This document shows, piece by piece, positions 13,732 to 20,334 of a stretch of 42,347 nt of DNA. Position 1 is the first letter of the stretch. Every line of letters starts with the position of its first letter. Source of the stretch: a virus; IMG/VR virus record IMGVR_UViG_3300017963_000411, positions 1 to 42,347 of that record; one strand, written 5' to 3'. The position numbers were made by a program, and so were the translations under genes. The notes beneath the pieces are model-generated. The model saw only the letters and a list, made by a program, of their open reading frames with translations. It ran no database searches and had not been told where the DNA came from.

Positions 13732-14436
13732 TTACCAATCCTTTTGAAGTTCGGTTAATTTTTGCCGTCTGACTGCGTGAATTATCCGGTAATATTCTTT
13801 CGTGTCTATTTTTTCAGAATTCCATTTTTCGGATTCTTCCGGGTGATCTTCTAAATATTGCGCGACGGATTCTTGTTCAAGAATAAGCTTATTGTATTCA
13901 TCTTCTGGAAATCCGGAAACCCGCGGCCGCATAGATAACCCGTACTTTTCCCGAAGGCCCGGGGTTGTTTCATGTGAAACCGCGAATTCGTTAAAAGATT
14001 TATATTGCATTTTTAAAAATTCCGTTAAGTCGTCCCCGGACAATGCAAACCATTTTTTATTAAACCAATCCCGCCAACGGTAATAATCTTCCTTCGATAA
14101 TTGCATTAATTTTTTACCGGCGGCGGCGACCGTTAAACCGTAAAATTTTGATTGTTCCGGTGTTACCTTTATGGCCGGATCGACCGGCGCCGCGTTTTGT
14201 TCTTTTAACTGTCGGCGGATTTCAAGGACCCGGCTTTTAAAGAACGACAATAAATTAAGGTCCCGTTTCGGAATGTCGATTGATTCGAGCATATCGACTG
14301 CGTATTTAAATTCTGAATCCGTCGTCCCAATTCCGTTTAATGATTTGAAAATAACTTCGCCGTCGGCTTCGTTGAACCGGCGACCGGTTATTACTTCAAT
14401 CCGTTGCATTTCTAATTTGAATGTTTTGAAGACCAA
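13732..14436 (-). CDS. Hypothetical replication-region protein (234 aa)
   Basis: The protein starts at a TTG (14436) with a GGGGGGG SD seven bases upstream and overlaps the previous gene by 25 nt. The N-terminal region (IEVITGRRFNEADGEVIF, SEFKYAVDMLESIDIPKRDL) is helical; the C-terminal half has KFYGLTVAAAGKKLMQLSKE and YYRIIHAVRRQKLTELQKDW. No enzyme motifs are visible. It follows the DUF4373-like protein, a pairing reminiscent of initiator plus helicase-loader gene pairs, but that role is a guess. Confidence 0.65.
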   Translation of the reverse strand: MVFKTFKLEMQRIEVITGRRFNEADGEVIFKSLNGIGTTDSEFKYAVDMLESIDIPKRDLNLLSFFKSRVLEIRRQLKEQNAAPVDPAIKVTPEQSKFYGLTVAAAGKKLMQLSKEDYYRWRDWFNKKWFALSGDDLTEFLKMQYKSFNEFAVSHETTPGLREKYGLSMRPRVSGFPEDEYNKLILEQESVAQYLEDHPEESEKWNSEKIDTKEYYRIIHAVRRQKLTELQKDW

Positions 14437-15167
14437 GACGATACCCCCCCGCCGCCGGACTGCCGCGGCTTATAAACTTTATTTATATCGATTGCGTTCG
14501 TGAAAGTAAGGCGCCAATTAATCGTCGCGGCTTTTTTATTTTTCTTATAATTCCAACCGGCCGGCTTTCCCCAAAAATTTAAATGGGCCTTTTTTAAGGA
14601 TAATAAAATATCGACATTTGGGTTTAATTCGGATTGTTCTTTTATGAATTCTTGATCGGCTGTTATTTCTTTATATGCTAAAATTTCAGATTTTAAATAC
14701 GTCCAAAAATCCGTCCGCCAAGTACGTACTTTTTTAGTATCTTTATTTCCTTTTTCTTTTTCTATTTCTATCTTATTCTTATTCTTATTCTTATTCTTAT
14801 TGTCGATTTTTTTATTTCGGACTTTGGTAAAAATCAATGATTTAGGTAAGGTAATTTTCCAATTCATATACGAAACATTTCCAATTGTTTTCGGAATCTT
14901 TTCGAAAAGTATTCCAATTGTTTCCGAAAACAATTCAATAAGTTTCGGGAAACTTCTGCAATTGATTTGCAATTCTTTTAATAAAGTTGCTTCATTAATA
15001 ATGAAAAAATTTACGGGTTCGTCCTTGTGAATTTGCATTTCCATATATAATTCTTGGATAATCCAAAAGGCGCCGTATCCTTCCTTGCCGCCGGCCTTTA
15101 AAAGTAATGAAAGACCGTCTTTTTTACGGCAATTCATGTCATGCTGAAACCAAGTTTTCGCGCTCAT
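14412..15167 (-). CDS. DUF4373/Lin1244-like replication protein
   Basis: From ATG 15167 (251 aa) the N-terminus reads MSAKTWFQHDMNCRKKDGLS, then GYGAFWIIQELYMEM, matching the DUF4373 winged-helix domain found at the N-terminus of phage and mobile-element replication initiators. A Lys/Asn repeat (KNKNKNKNK, about 137-147) links to a C-terminal domain with TDFWTYLKSEI and NWRLTFTNAID. An in-frame TTG at 15206 lengthens the ORF without an SD. No SD is obvious for 15167 either; the structured leader upstream could control initiation. It probably binds DNA at the origin; this is inferred from family. Confidence 0.75.
   Translation of the reverse strand: MSAKTWFQHDMNCRKKDGLSLLLKAGGKEGYGAFWIIQELYMEMQIHKDEPVNFFIINEATLLKELQINCRSFPKLIELFSETIGILFEKIPKTIGNVSYMNWKITLPKSLIFTKVRNKKIDNKNKNKNKNKIEIEKEKGNKDTKKVRTWRTDFWTYLKSEILAYKEITADQEFIKEQSELNPNVDILLSLKKAHLNFWGKPAGWNYKKNKKAATINWRLTFTNAIDINKVYKPRQSGGGGVSSWSSKHSN
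14771..14800. repeat. Hexanucleotide microsatellite (TTCTTA)5
   Basis: Five in-frame copies of TTCTTA (minus-strand AATAAG) encode the Asn-Lys linker of the DUF4373-like protein. Changes in copy number would keep frame and only alter linker length. Confidence 0.85.
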
Positions 15168-15179
15168 ATAATAAAAAGC

Positions 15180-15252
15180 GGGGACCCGGGACGGGTGGAA
15201 AGACAACGGACGGATTGGCGCGTCCGAAATCGTATTCCGTCTTCGGGTCCCC
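15180..15252 (-). promoter_or_regulatory. Structured mRNA leader upstream of the replication gene
   Basis: GGGGACCCG (15180-15188) and CGGGTCCCC (15244-15252) form a perfect 9-bp closing stem; inside, GGACG and CGTCC form a second stem. The element lies in the 244-nt gap between an intrinsic terminator and the gene starting at 15167, 12 nt from its start codon, and that gene lacks an SD. This fits a regulatory leader or attenuator. A weak promoter might lie at 15330-15375 (TTGACT and TATAAC, but with poor spacing). Confidence 0.5.
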
Positions 15253-15374
15253 TGTTAAAAGTTTTTCTTTGGATAATTACCAACCTTTTTGAATGTTCCG
15301 GGCTTCCAACCCTATGATATCAACAAAAAATTATTTCATAGTTATAAACTAAAAAGCGTATTACAAAAAGTCAA

Positions 15375-15404
15375 GAAAAAAATACGGGCGTTGCCGGCCG
15401 CCCG
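15375..15404 (-). terminator. Intrinsic terminator after the exonuclease gene
   Basis: On the minus strand CGGGCG/CGCCCG (15404-15385) is followed by TATTTTTTTC. It lies 8 bases past the stop of the exonuclease gene and closes the recombination operon that begins at the 18757-18785 promoter. Confidence 0.85.
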
Positions 15405-15411
15405 CGTCCAA

Positions 15412-15987
15412 TTACCGAAAACAATTTTTAATAGTTCCAAGAAAACAAGTTCCGAAATCCCGGGACGCCCGGACGTCGGAAAGCGCGTCGTGTGCATCAA
15501 GCTTAATTCCGACGGCTTCGCAAATTGTTGATAATTTTAAATTTACCGGTTGAAATGTCGGAAATTGTTTCATAATAACTGCAATATACATTGTATCGAT
15601 AGGTTGCCAAGTCATGTATGAACCAAAACCGTACTTGTCGCCGTGTCGCTTTGCGAACTCCATTAACATACGAACGTCGAAAAGAACATTATGTCCGGCC
15701 GGGAAGAACTTATCTTCTTTGTCGTATTTATTGATATATTTATCGAATAACTGGATTAATTCCAGATATACCGACTTCGGGTCCGGCCAAGACATTATTT
15801 CGTCTTTGGTCTTTCCGATCGTTTCCAATGCTTCCGGTTCGATATTATCCGGGTTCGCCGGTCGGCAAGTAAAATTAAATTCCTTTTTTACTTCGCCGTC
15901 TATTTCTATAATTCCGGCGATTTGGACGATATCGTTTTTAACCGGATCAAGGCCGGTCGTTTCCGTGTCGAACCATAAAACTTTCAT
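15412..15987 (-). CDS. DnaQ-like 3'-5' exonuclease (DEDDh)
   Basis: The 191-residue protein has all DEDDh motifs: Asp7 and Glu9 in WFDTETTGLD (ExoI), Asp104 in GHNVLFDVRM (ExoII), and His166 with Asp171 in HDALSDVRASRD (ExoIII). It would digest DNA or RNA from the 3' end using two metal ions. Without a phage polymerase nearby, a role in recombination with the ERF protein, or in degrading host nucleic acid, is more likely than proofreading. Start ATG 15987 abuts the upstream stop. A terminator follows. Confidence 0.9.
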   Translation of the reverse strand: MKVLWFDTETTGLDPVKNDIVQIAGIIEIDGEVKKEFNFTCRPANPDNIEPEALETIGKTKDEIMSWPDPKSVYLELIQLFDKYINKYDKEDKFFPAGHNVLFDVRMLMEFAKRHGDKYGFGSYMTWQPIDTMYIAVIMKQFPTFQPVNLKLSTICEAVGIKLDAHDALSDVRASRDFGTCFLGTIKNCFR

Positions 15988-15988
15988 T

Positions 15989-16774
15989 TTATACCCTCAC
16001 TTTCGTTGACGTTCCGGAAACAACTTTGACGCCGGCCCAAGACCGGGCGCCCTTCGTTTGGTTTGCTTCCTTGGTTAATAATGCGATCTTTATTTCCAAA
16101 TATTCGAACTGGCCGCGTTCTACACATTGCCGTATAAACGCCGCCTTGTCTTCGACGACTGCGGAATACGTTGTAACGAACGATACGCCCTTGGCGGCCG
16201 GTTCCTGTTTTATTATAGGCTCTTTAATTTGTTCCGCCATAGATTCGTAAACAAGCGCCTGATTTCCGGCGTTGTCGGCCTTTATTTCTTCCCGCTTCGA
16301 CTGTTTTAAAAGATCGGCTTTTTTCTTGGCGTCGGCTTCGGCTTCGGCCTTCCGCTTTAATTCTTCGGCCGCCTTGCGTTCCTTTTCTTCTTTTTCCCTT
16401 TGGATCCGGGCGGCTTCTTCTTTTTTCCGGCGTTCGGCGTCGGCCTTTTCCCGGGCTATACGTTCCGCTTCCTTCCGTTTCTTTTCCAATTCGGCGTTAT
16501 ATGCCGCGACCTTGTTTTTTAAAACGTCTTCGGCCCGGGACAATTCGCCCATTACCGGTTTAAATTGATTGTTGATAAATTTTACATGATCGTTAAGCGG
16601 CTTAACCAGCGCGACCCGGATTCCTTCTTGTTTTTTATATTCCCGCTTAATTGTCTTTATTCCTTCGGCGACCATTAAATAACCTTTATCGTCTGTAATC
16701 TGTAACTTTTGCATGTTGGCGGCGACCGACAAAGATACGTCGAACGCCTGTTTTGTTTCTTGTGTTAATTCCAT
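15989..16774 (-). CDS. Coiled-coil recombination-region protein (DUF1351-like)
   Basis: The 261-residue protein has an N-terminal helical region (TQETKQAFDVSLSVAANMQK), a long Lys/Glu/Ala-rich coiled coil (about residues 88-165) and a C-terminal compact part with VTTYSAVVEDKAAFIRQC. The layout resembles DUF1351-type proteins encoded beside single-strand annealing proteins in phages. Their role is unclear but the association with recombination is consistent, and this gene sits between the ERF and exonuclease genes. Assignment to the family is tentative. Confidence 0.7.
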   Translation of the reverse strand: MELTQETKQAFDVSLSVAANMQKLQITDDKGYLMVAEGIKTIKREYKKQEGIRVALVKPLNDHVKFINNQFKPVMGELSRAEDVLKNKVAAYNAELEKKRKEAERIAREKADAERRKKEEAARIQREKEEKERKAAEELKRKAEAEADAKKKADLLKQSKREEIKADNAGNQALVYESMAEQIKEPIIKQEPAAKGVSFVTTYSAVVEDKAAFIRQCVERGQFEYLEIKIALLTKEANQTKGARSWAGVKVVSGTSTKVRV

Positions 16775-16793
16775 AATTTTATGTACTCCAGCG

Positions 16794-17252
16794 TTATTCG
16801 ATTATACCCATTTGTTTTAATTTTTCTGTTTGGATTATTTCGACGACGATTTTGTCTTCGTGTGTCGTTTCAATCAATTTAGGAATCGCCAAGGTATCGG
16901 CCATTAATTGAACCTTGGCCGCCTTCCATGCCGACTGACCGCCGGCCAATGCGTCGCGGGCCATATCTTGCGAACTTCCCTTTCCGCCAAATAAAAATTT
17001 TTTCATTAATCGCGTGTCGACTTTTGTTTTTTTCTTTTTCCCATATTTAACGACCGATTCGCCGCCCATGTACTGAGTTTTGAATTGAACAAGATTTTTT
17101 TCCTTCATGCGTCGGATTAATTCTTCGTCTGCATTTGCCCGGACTTCCCGCAATTGGGCCATTGCGTCCTCAATTTTGCAACGCCATTCGAAAAGTTCGT
17201 CCAGCGTTTCGGACATTTCATATTTGGTATATGGTTCAAGTTCCTTGTGCAT
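16794..17252 (-). CDS. Hypothetical protein of the ERF operon (152 aa)
   Basis: The ATG at 17252 follows the recurrent RBS AAAAAGGGGTTAAG. The N-terminus is helical (TLDELFEWRCKIEDAMAQLR), the middle basic (KYGKKKKTKVDTRLMKKF), and the end hydrophobic-charged (DKIVVEIIQTEKLKQMG). No family is recognised. Cotranscription with ERF, the coiled-coil protein and exonuclease suggests an accessory role in recombination. Confidence 0.65.
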   Translation of the reverse strand: MHKELEPYTKYEMSETLDELFEWRCKIEDAMAQLREVRANADEELIRRMKEKNLVQFKTQYMGGESVVKYGKKKKTKVDTRLMKKFLFGGKGSSQDMARDALAGGQSAWKAAKVQLMADTLAIPKLIETTHEDKIVVEIIQTEKLKQMGIIE

Positions 17253-17264
17253 CTTAACCCCTTT

Positions 17265-18134
17265 TTATTTGTTTAAATTGTCAATAAACATTGATATTGA
17301 TTTTTCAATTTCCTTCGGATTCCGGGCCATTTCCTTAATAACATATTGGATTTGTTCCGCTGTTAAAACGGCGGAATCGATTATTTGTTTTCCTAAAACT
17401 TTTGATACATAGGCGTAAAGCGCGTCGGCGCGGCTGTTTTCTGGAATATTGGCGGCCGCCGGCGTGGTCGTAAATACATTGAAAATACTTTTTAATTGAA
17501 GGTCCCGGACGGTCTGAGGCGATTCTATCTTATTACCTTTATTCTCTGTCGTCTTTGGTTCGATATCCCAAGTCGCGCCGCAACCGCCTTTTCCTTTAAG
17601 ACAATAATATTTCGTCGGGTCCTGTTTGGATATGATAACATATTTCTGTTGATTACATTTCGGACAATCCGGAAATTTCTTTTTACCGCCGTTCGACTTT
17701 GCCGCTGGTCCGCCGTTCCCGGCCCCGGTCGCGTCGTCGTCGGCTTCGGAAGCAACGCCAAGCAAAGCCCCGGCCGCGTATCGGCGCCCGTATGTAATCG
17801 ACGAACCGATCGACTGGACAATATTCTTTGTATCGTCGACGACCGGAAGGCGAAGCGTCGATTTAAGAAATTCCCCGGACGAATGTAATAACAAGGAAAC
17901 GATTATAATATCGTCGTCTGCATGGTCAACGGACTGCGAAAAACAAAGATTGTTCGCCGACAAAATAGGAATAACACCTTGGAACATGGCGCCTAAATCT
18001 GTATAATTATACGAATATGTCGCGCCCGACTTGGTCGTTACATTGACAGTTTTTTCTTTTTTGAAGATCGGGAATTCGGCTTGTGCCTTGGACAAGGCGG
18101 CCGCTATATTTTTAAGTTCCTTTGACGTTTCCAT
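17265..18134 (-). CDS. erf: ERF family single-strand annealing protein with zinc ribbon
   Basis: Residues 1-140 match the ERF superfamily: LSKAQAEFPIFKKEK, YSYNYTDLGAMFQGVIPILS, LLLHSSGEFLKSTLRLP, then GSSITYGRRYAAGALLGVAS and a DDDA motif. ERF proteins bind single-stranded DNA as rings and anneal complementary strands, joining or circularising phage genomes. After a Gly/Lys-rich linker a zinc ribbon appears (CPKCNQQKY ... YYCLKGKGGCGATW), then a helical tail. The ATG at 18134 has AAAAAGGGGTTAAG nearby. It overlaps the preceding small gene by 23 nt. Confidence 0.88.
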   Translation of the reverse strand: METSKELKNIAAALSKAQAEFPIFKKEKTVNVTTKSGATYSYNYTDLGAMFQGVIPILSANNLCFSQSVDHADDDIIIVSLLLHSSGEFLKSTLRLPVVDDTKNIVQSIGSSITYGRRYAAGALLGVASEADDDATGAGNGGPAAKSNGGKKKFPDCPKCNQQKYVIISKQDPTKYYCLKGKGGCGATWDIEPKTTENKGNKIESPQTVRDLQLKSIFNVFTTTPAAANIPENSRADALYAYVSKVLGKQIIDSAVLTAEQIQYVIKEMARNPKEIEKSISMFIDNLNK

Positions 18135-18363
18135 TTCTTAACCCCTTTTTTTTTGCCATTTTCTGTTTATGGATTGCGGCGTCCATGGCTTTATTTATTT
18201 CGGCCATTTCTTCGGGACGTATACAATGTTTACAAATATCGTAAAGCTTTTGAAACTCTTTGTCGCATCCCATTATCGAACCTTGGGCCGTTGACATCTT
18301 CCGGCGACAACGCCGACAATGGATAACCGCGACGGTCATTTGGATTTTTGTTTCTTTCCTCAT
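18112..18363 (-). CDS. Small zinc-finger-like protein (83 aa)
   Basis: The ATG at 18363 overlaps the stop of the upstream gene (ATGA). The protein has VIHCRRCRRKM, then GCDKEFQKLYDICKHCIRPEE, so CxxC pairs that could bind zinc, and a Lys-rich C-terminus overlapping the ERF start. No family is recognised; a nucleic-acid-binding accessory to ERF is plausible from context. Confidence 0.65.
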   Translation of the reverse strand: MRKETKIQMTVAVIHCRRCRRKMSTAQGSIMGCDKEFQKLYDICKHCIRPEEMAEINKAMDAAIHKQKMAKKKGLRNGNVKGT

Positions 18364-18539
18364 TTCTTTTTACCGTTCCGCTTGGCGGTCGCTTCCTTAA
18401 CAATCGTTTTAAATGCGTCAACCTTCCGCCCCTTGAATTCTTCGTCGGCGATTTTATGGAAGCCGTCGAAAACTTCTTTTGCGTCGGATCCGCGCAACTG
18501 GAAAGCGGAAATCGGATAATTTAATTGTGGTTCGGCCAT
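18360..18539 (-). CDS. Small hypothetical protein (59 aa)
   Basis: The ATG at 18539 lies within the end of the upstream gene, with GGGGGTGA about 12 bases before it. It begins MAEPQLNYPISAFQLRG and continues EVFDGFHKIADEEFKGRKV with a basic tail ending KKK. It is probably a soluble helical protein of unknown role. The ATGA overlap with the following gene and gap-free packing support it. Confidence 0.65.
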   Translation of the reverse strand: MAEPQLNYPISAFQLRGSDAKEVFDGFHKIADEEFKGRKVDAFKTIVKEATAKRNGKKK

Positions 18540-18709
18540 AGGATAGATTCACCCCCTGTATATGTACGGTTATCATTCGGATTTTTTTTAATAGGTTCCT
18601 TGGGATCGTCGATCAAAATAGTCTGTTGACATTGCGGACAAAACCCGCGCCGCTTCCCATTGTCGGAACCGATTTCGGCCGCCTTTGACCCGCAAGTCGG
18701 ACAATTCAT
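18521..18709 (-). CDS. Zinc-ribbon protein, first gene after the early promoter (62 aa)
   Basis: The ATG at 18709 has SD AAGGGGGTGA and lies about 40 nt downstream of the predicted transcription start from the 18757-18785 promoter. The protein opens MNCPTCGSKAAEIG and has GFCPQCQQTILI, a clean four-Cys zinc ribbon of about 25 residues, then a disordered tail. Phages often place a small zinc-ribbon protein first in an early operon; this one may modulate host transcription, but that is inference. Confidence 0.72.
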   Translation of the reverse strand: MNCPTCGSKAAEIGSDNGKRRGFCPQCQQTILIDDPKEPIKKNPNDNRTYTGGESILWPNHN

Positions 18710-18756
18710 ATTTTCACCCCCTTTGCGTTAATTAAGTTAATTGATTGCTTTATTTA

Positions 18757-18785
18757 AATATATAATTCAATTATTTAATTGTCAA
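18757..18785 (-). promoter_or_regulatory. Strong sigma70-type promoter, minus strand
   Basis: TTGACA (18785-18780), a 17-bp spacer and TATATT (18762-18757) make a near-consensus sigma70 promoter driving the recombination operon. The spacer contains a perfect inverted repeat CAATTA-AA-TAATTG. A half-site TTGCGTTAA lies downstream at 18723-18731 in the leader. The -35 box is only 7 bp from the -35 box of the divergent plus-strand promoter, so binding of one regulator could affect both. Confidence 0.85.
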
Positions 18786-18792
18786 GCCGGGA

Positions 18793-18821
18793 TTGACAGG
18801 GAAAGCCGTTTCGTTTATATT
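18793..18821 (+). promoter_or_regulatory. Strong sigma70-type promoter, plus strand (sRNA promoter)
   Basis: TTGACA (18793-18798), a 17-bp spacer and TATATT (18816-18821) form a near-consensus promoter on the plus strand, where no protein gene follows. Transcription should begin about 18828 and meet a perfect intrinsic terminator about 85 nt later. It is the only convincing plus-strand transcription signal seen in the window. Confidence 0.82.
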
Positions 18822-18827
18822 GAAAGC

Positions 18828-18921
18828 ATACCTTAACCCTGTATGGTTAATAGCTTTCTTCGGCTGTTAATCCTCAAAAGCAAGGCGCCGGGAAAAGCTA
18901 ACCCGGCGCCTTTGTCTTTTT
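18828..18921 (+). ncRNA. Predicted phage small RNA (about 94 nt), undescribed
   Basis: Bounded by a consensus plus-strand promoter and a perfect terminator, this interval has no sensible plus-strand ORF. The predicted RNA has an unpaired 5' segment (AUACCUUAACCCUGUAU), a stem-loop of GGTTAATAGC (18845-18854) with GCTGTTAATCC (18863-18873) around an 8-nt loop, a short AU-rich spacer, then the terminator hairpin. A competing small hairpin can pair TTAACC (18833-18838) with GGTTAA (18845-18850). The 5' segment is complementary to the recurrent SD/start region of phage mRNAs, best to the gene at 19487-20125. The RNA is also antisense to the 3' end of the gene at 18833-19291. The layout resembles trans-acting antisense regulators; function is inference. 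Confidence 0.7.
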
Positions 18922-19291
18922 CCAATAAAAATTTTTCAATCTGCAATCCAAGCGCGGAGACGGCTTCGACCCGATCCCGGCCGATCACCGACAATTCCTT
19001 CCCGTCCATTTTATCATTATCGGTATTAACCAAAATCGCCCGGATTTCTTCGCCGACGTGTTCAAGAATTGCAATATAATTTTTTCCTTCGTGTTTAAAA
19101 TGGACATTCGGCGCGGCCTGAATTTTTGATTGTTCAAATATTCGGCCGACCAATCCTTCAATTATGGCGATATCGACGTCCAATACTTCCGGTTCTTTAT
19201 GAATCTTTTTTAAATTCGCAAGTCGACGCTTTTTGTCAAAAAGCGCGGATATTACTAATGTTTTTTCCCGATCGTCAAGACGGATAATCAT
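18833..19291 (-). CDS. Hypothetical early protein (152 aa)
   Basis: The ATG at 19291 overlaps the upstream stop (ATGA) and has SD GGGGG. The N-terminal part (MIIRLDDREKTLVISALFDK, LDVDIAIIEGLVGRIFEQ) is helical, the middle beta-rich (KNYIAILEHVGEEIRAIL). The last 25 residues (GLAFPGALLLRINSRRKLL) are encoded by the terminator hairpin and sRNA region, so this tail is probably a by-product of the RNA element. No family is recognised. Confidence 0.65.
   Translation of the reverse strand: MIIRLDDREKTLVISALFDKKRRLANLKKIHKEPEVLDVDIAIIEGLVGRIFEQSKIQAAPNVHFKHEGKNYIAILEHVGEEIRAILVNTDNDKMDGKELSVIGRDRVEAVSALGLQIEKFLLEKDKGAGLAFPGALLLRINSRRKLLTIQG
18883..18921 (+). terminator. Perfect intrinsic terminator (plus strand, possibly bidirectional)
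   Basis: GGCGCCGGG (18883-18891) and CCCGGCGCC (18902-18910) form a 9-bp perfect stem followed on the plus strand by TTTGTCTTTTT. On the minus strand the same stem is followed by TTGCTTTTGAGG, a weaker U tract, so it may also end transcription of the first early operon. It lies inside the last codons of the gene at 18833-19291. Confidence 0.88.
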
Positions 19292-19485
19292 TCGTCCCCC
19301 TTTTCAAATTTCACAATTTTACAACTATTTTTTGGTAAACCCATTTTTGATTTAAATAATATCGCGTCATTGCGCGTCTTGAATTTAACAAGACCAAGGC
19401 CCCCGGAATTCGACCAACAAGGGAAAACCAAATTATGAAAATAAAACTTCTGTCCGCTTTTTTCTGTCTTTTCAAGGACCCACAT
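19288..19485 (-). CDS. Small hypothetical protein (65 aa)
   Basis: ATG 19485 with SD AAGGGG follows the upstream stop by one base. The sequence (FHNLVFPCWSNSGGLGLVKF, then KTRNDAILFKSKMGLP) looks like a small beta-rich domain. No family is recognised. It is the third gene of the first early operon and ends in an ATGA overlap. Confidence 0.65.
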   Translation of the reverse strand: MWVLEKTEKSGQKFYFHNLVFPCWSNSGGLGLVKFKTRNDAILFKSKMGLPKNSCKIVKFEKGDE

Positions 19486-19486
19486 A

Positions 19487-20125
19487 TTAAGCCCCTTGGT
19501 CTAAAGGTTCCGTCTGTTCTTCGTTCGGAATTACCTTTATAAGCTTGAACCCCCGGTCCGTCAATCGCTCTAATTCTTCATCGGTTTCGTCCCCTTTAAC
19601 AACATATTCAATGGCCGTCGGCGTGAATACGTGAAAGATTCCGGGGATAAATTCGGGTTCTTCGCCGACAACAAGCGACTTTTGAATCGCTTTTCTGTGA
19701 GCGACGAATACTATTGTTTCGCCGACTTTGAAGTCTTTCGGAATTGCGGATACGCGGCGGGATACTCCCATTTGTAAAGCTTCCCGGGTCCAATCCGCCG
19801 GCGTCGGATAAAATTTTTCGCCGATCCATAGAAGACCGACGCGACCGACCGTCCGGCTTAACGGACAATCGGAACAATCGATCCGAGCGCCCGGGTCCTT
19901 GTGGAATCGACATTCCTTTGACCCGATAATCGCGTCGCCGTCAATCCATGTCCAACCCCGGGACGGCTTAATCCCGGCGTCGCAACAAGGACAACGCGTT
20001 AATTCAATCGGAAGTTTCCCGCAACCCCGGGGAATCCCGAAACTTACCATATACTTACCGCCGCCTTTGCGGTATCCGCAACCGCGTTTATTTTCCGTCC
20101 GTGTTTCAATATTAATATTTGACAT
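19487..20125 (-). CDS. Conserved phage early protein with cysteine clusters (212 aa)
   Basis: The protein shows RGCGYRKGGGKYMVSFG, IPRGCGKLPIELTRCPCCDA, SRGWTWIDG, then CRFHKD and CSDCPLS, followed by LLWIGEKFYPTPADW, SRRVSAIPKDFKVGET and VFVAHRKA. I recognise this pattern from a widespread uncharacterised family of phage early proteins. The Cys pairs suggest one or two zinc sites. Start ATG 20125 lies in GGGGTTAAGGTATG; this SD/start region is perfectly complementary over 13 nt to the plus strand at 18827-18839, the 5' part of the predicted small RNA, so its translation could be a target. Function is unknown. Confidence 0.8.
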   Translation of the reverse strand: MSNINIETRTENKRGCGYRKGGGKYMVSFGIPRGCGKLPIELTRCPCCDAGIKPSRGWTWIDGDAIIGSKECRFHKDPGARIDCSDCPLSRTVGRVGLLWIGEKFYPTPADWTREALQMGVSRRVSAIPKDFKVGETIVFVAHRKAIQKSLVVGEEPEFIPGIFHVFTPTAIEYVVKGDETDEELERLTDRGFKLIKVIPNEEQTEPLDQGA

Positions 20126-20141
20126 ACCTTAACCCCTTTTT

Positions 20142-20309
20142 TTATCTGTATTCTTTTTGAAGTTCAATAAATGTAACCGTTTCGCCGGCGGCCCCCCTAC
20201 GCCGGACAATGTCTTTTTTCGCGCTTTCAATCGTTGACGCTTCGACGTTTTCGAAGTCGTATTCGATCCGATTGTTTTTACTTATGTACTCAATAAAAAA
20301 TCTTAACAT
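20142..20309 (-). CDS. First gene of the early operon (55 aa)
   Basis: The ORF from ATG 20309 (SD AAGGGGG) lies about 20 nt downstream of the predicted start of the 20335-20363 promoter. It reads MLRFFIEYISKNNRIEYDFE, then STIESAKKDIVRRRG and ETVTFIELQKEY, resembling a small beta-alpha-beta fold. No family is recognised. Being the first gene after a strong promoter, it should be among the earliest phage proteins made. Confidence 0.68.
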   Translation of the reverse strand: MLRFFIEYISKNNRIEYDFENVEASTIESAKKDIVRRRGAAGETVTFIELQKEYR

Positions 20310-20334
20310 AAAACCCCCTTTTTCCTATACCTAC

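Noticed and set aside
15330-15375. Promoter (TTGACT ... TATAAC) after the exonuclease terminator
   Set aside because: Spacing is 22 bp, too long for a sigma70 promoter; other pairings give poor hexamers, so it is not listed as a feature.
18815-18829. Four-codon minus ORF (MLSI) after a good SD at the early control region
   Set aside because: Too short to support as a gene; more likely a relic start region reused in the regulatory island.
7449-20310. Lysogeny module (integrase, CI/Cro pair) in the early region
   Set aside because: No tyrosine or serine recombinase motif, and no divergently transcribed repressor gene; the only divergent transcript is the small RNA.
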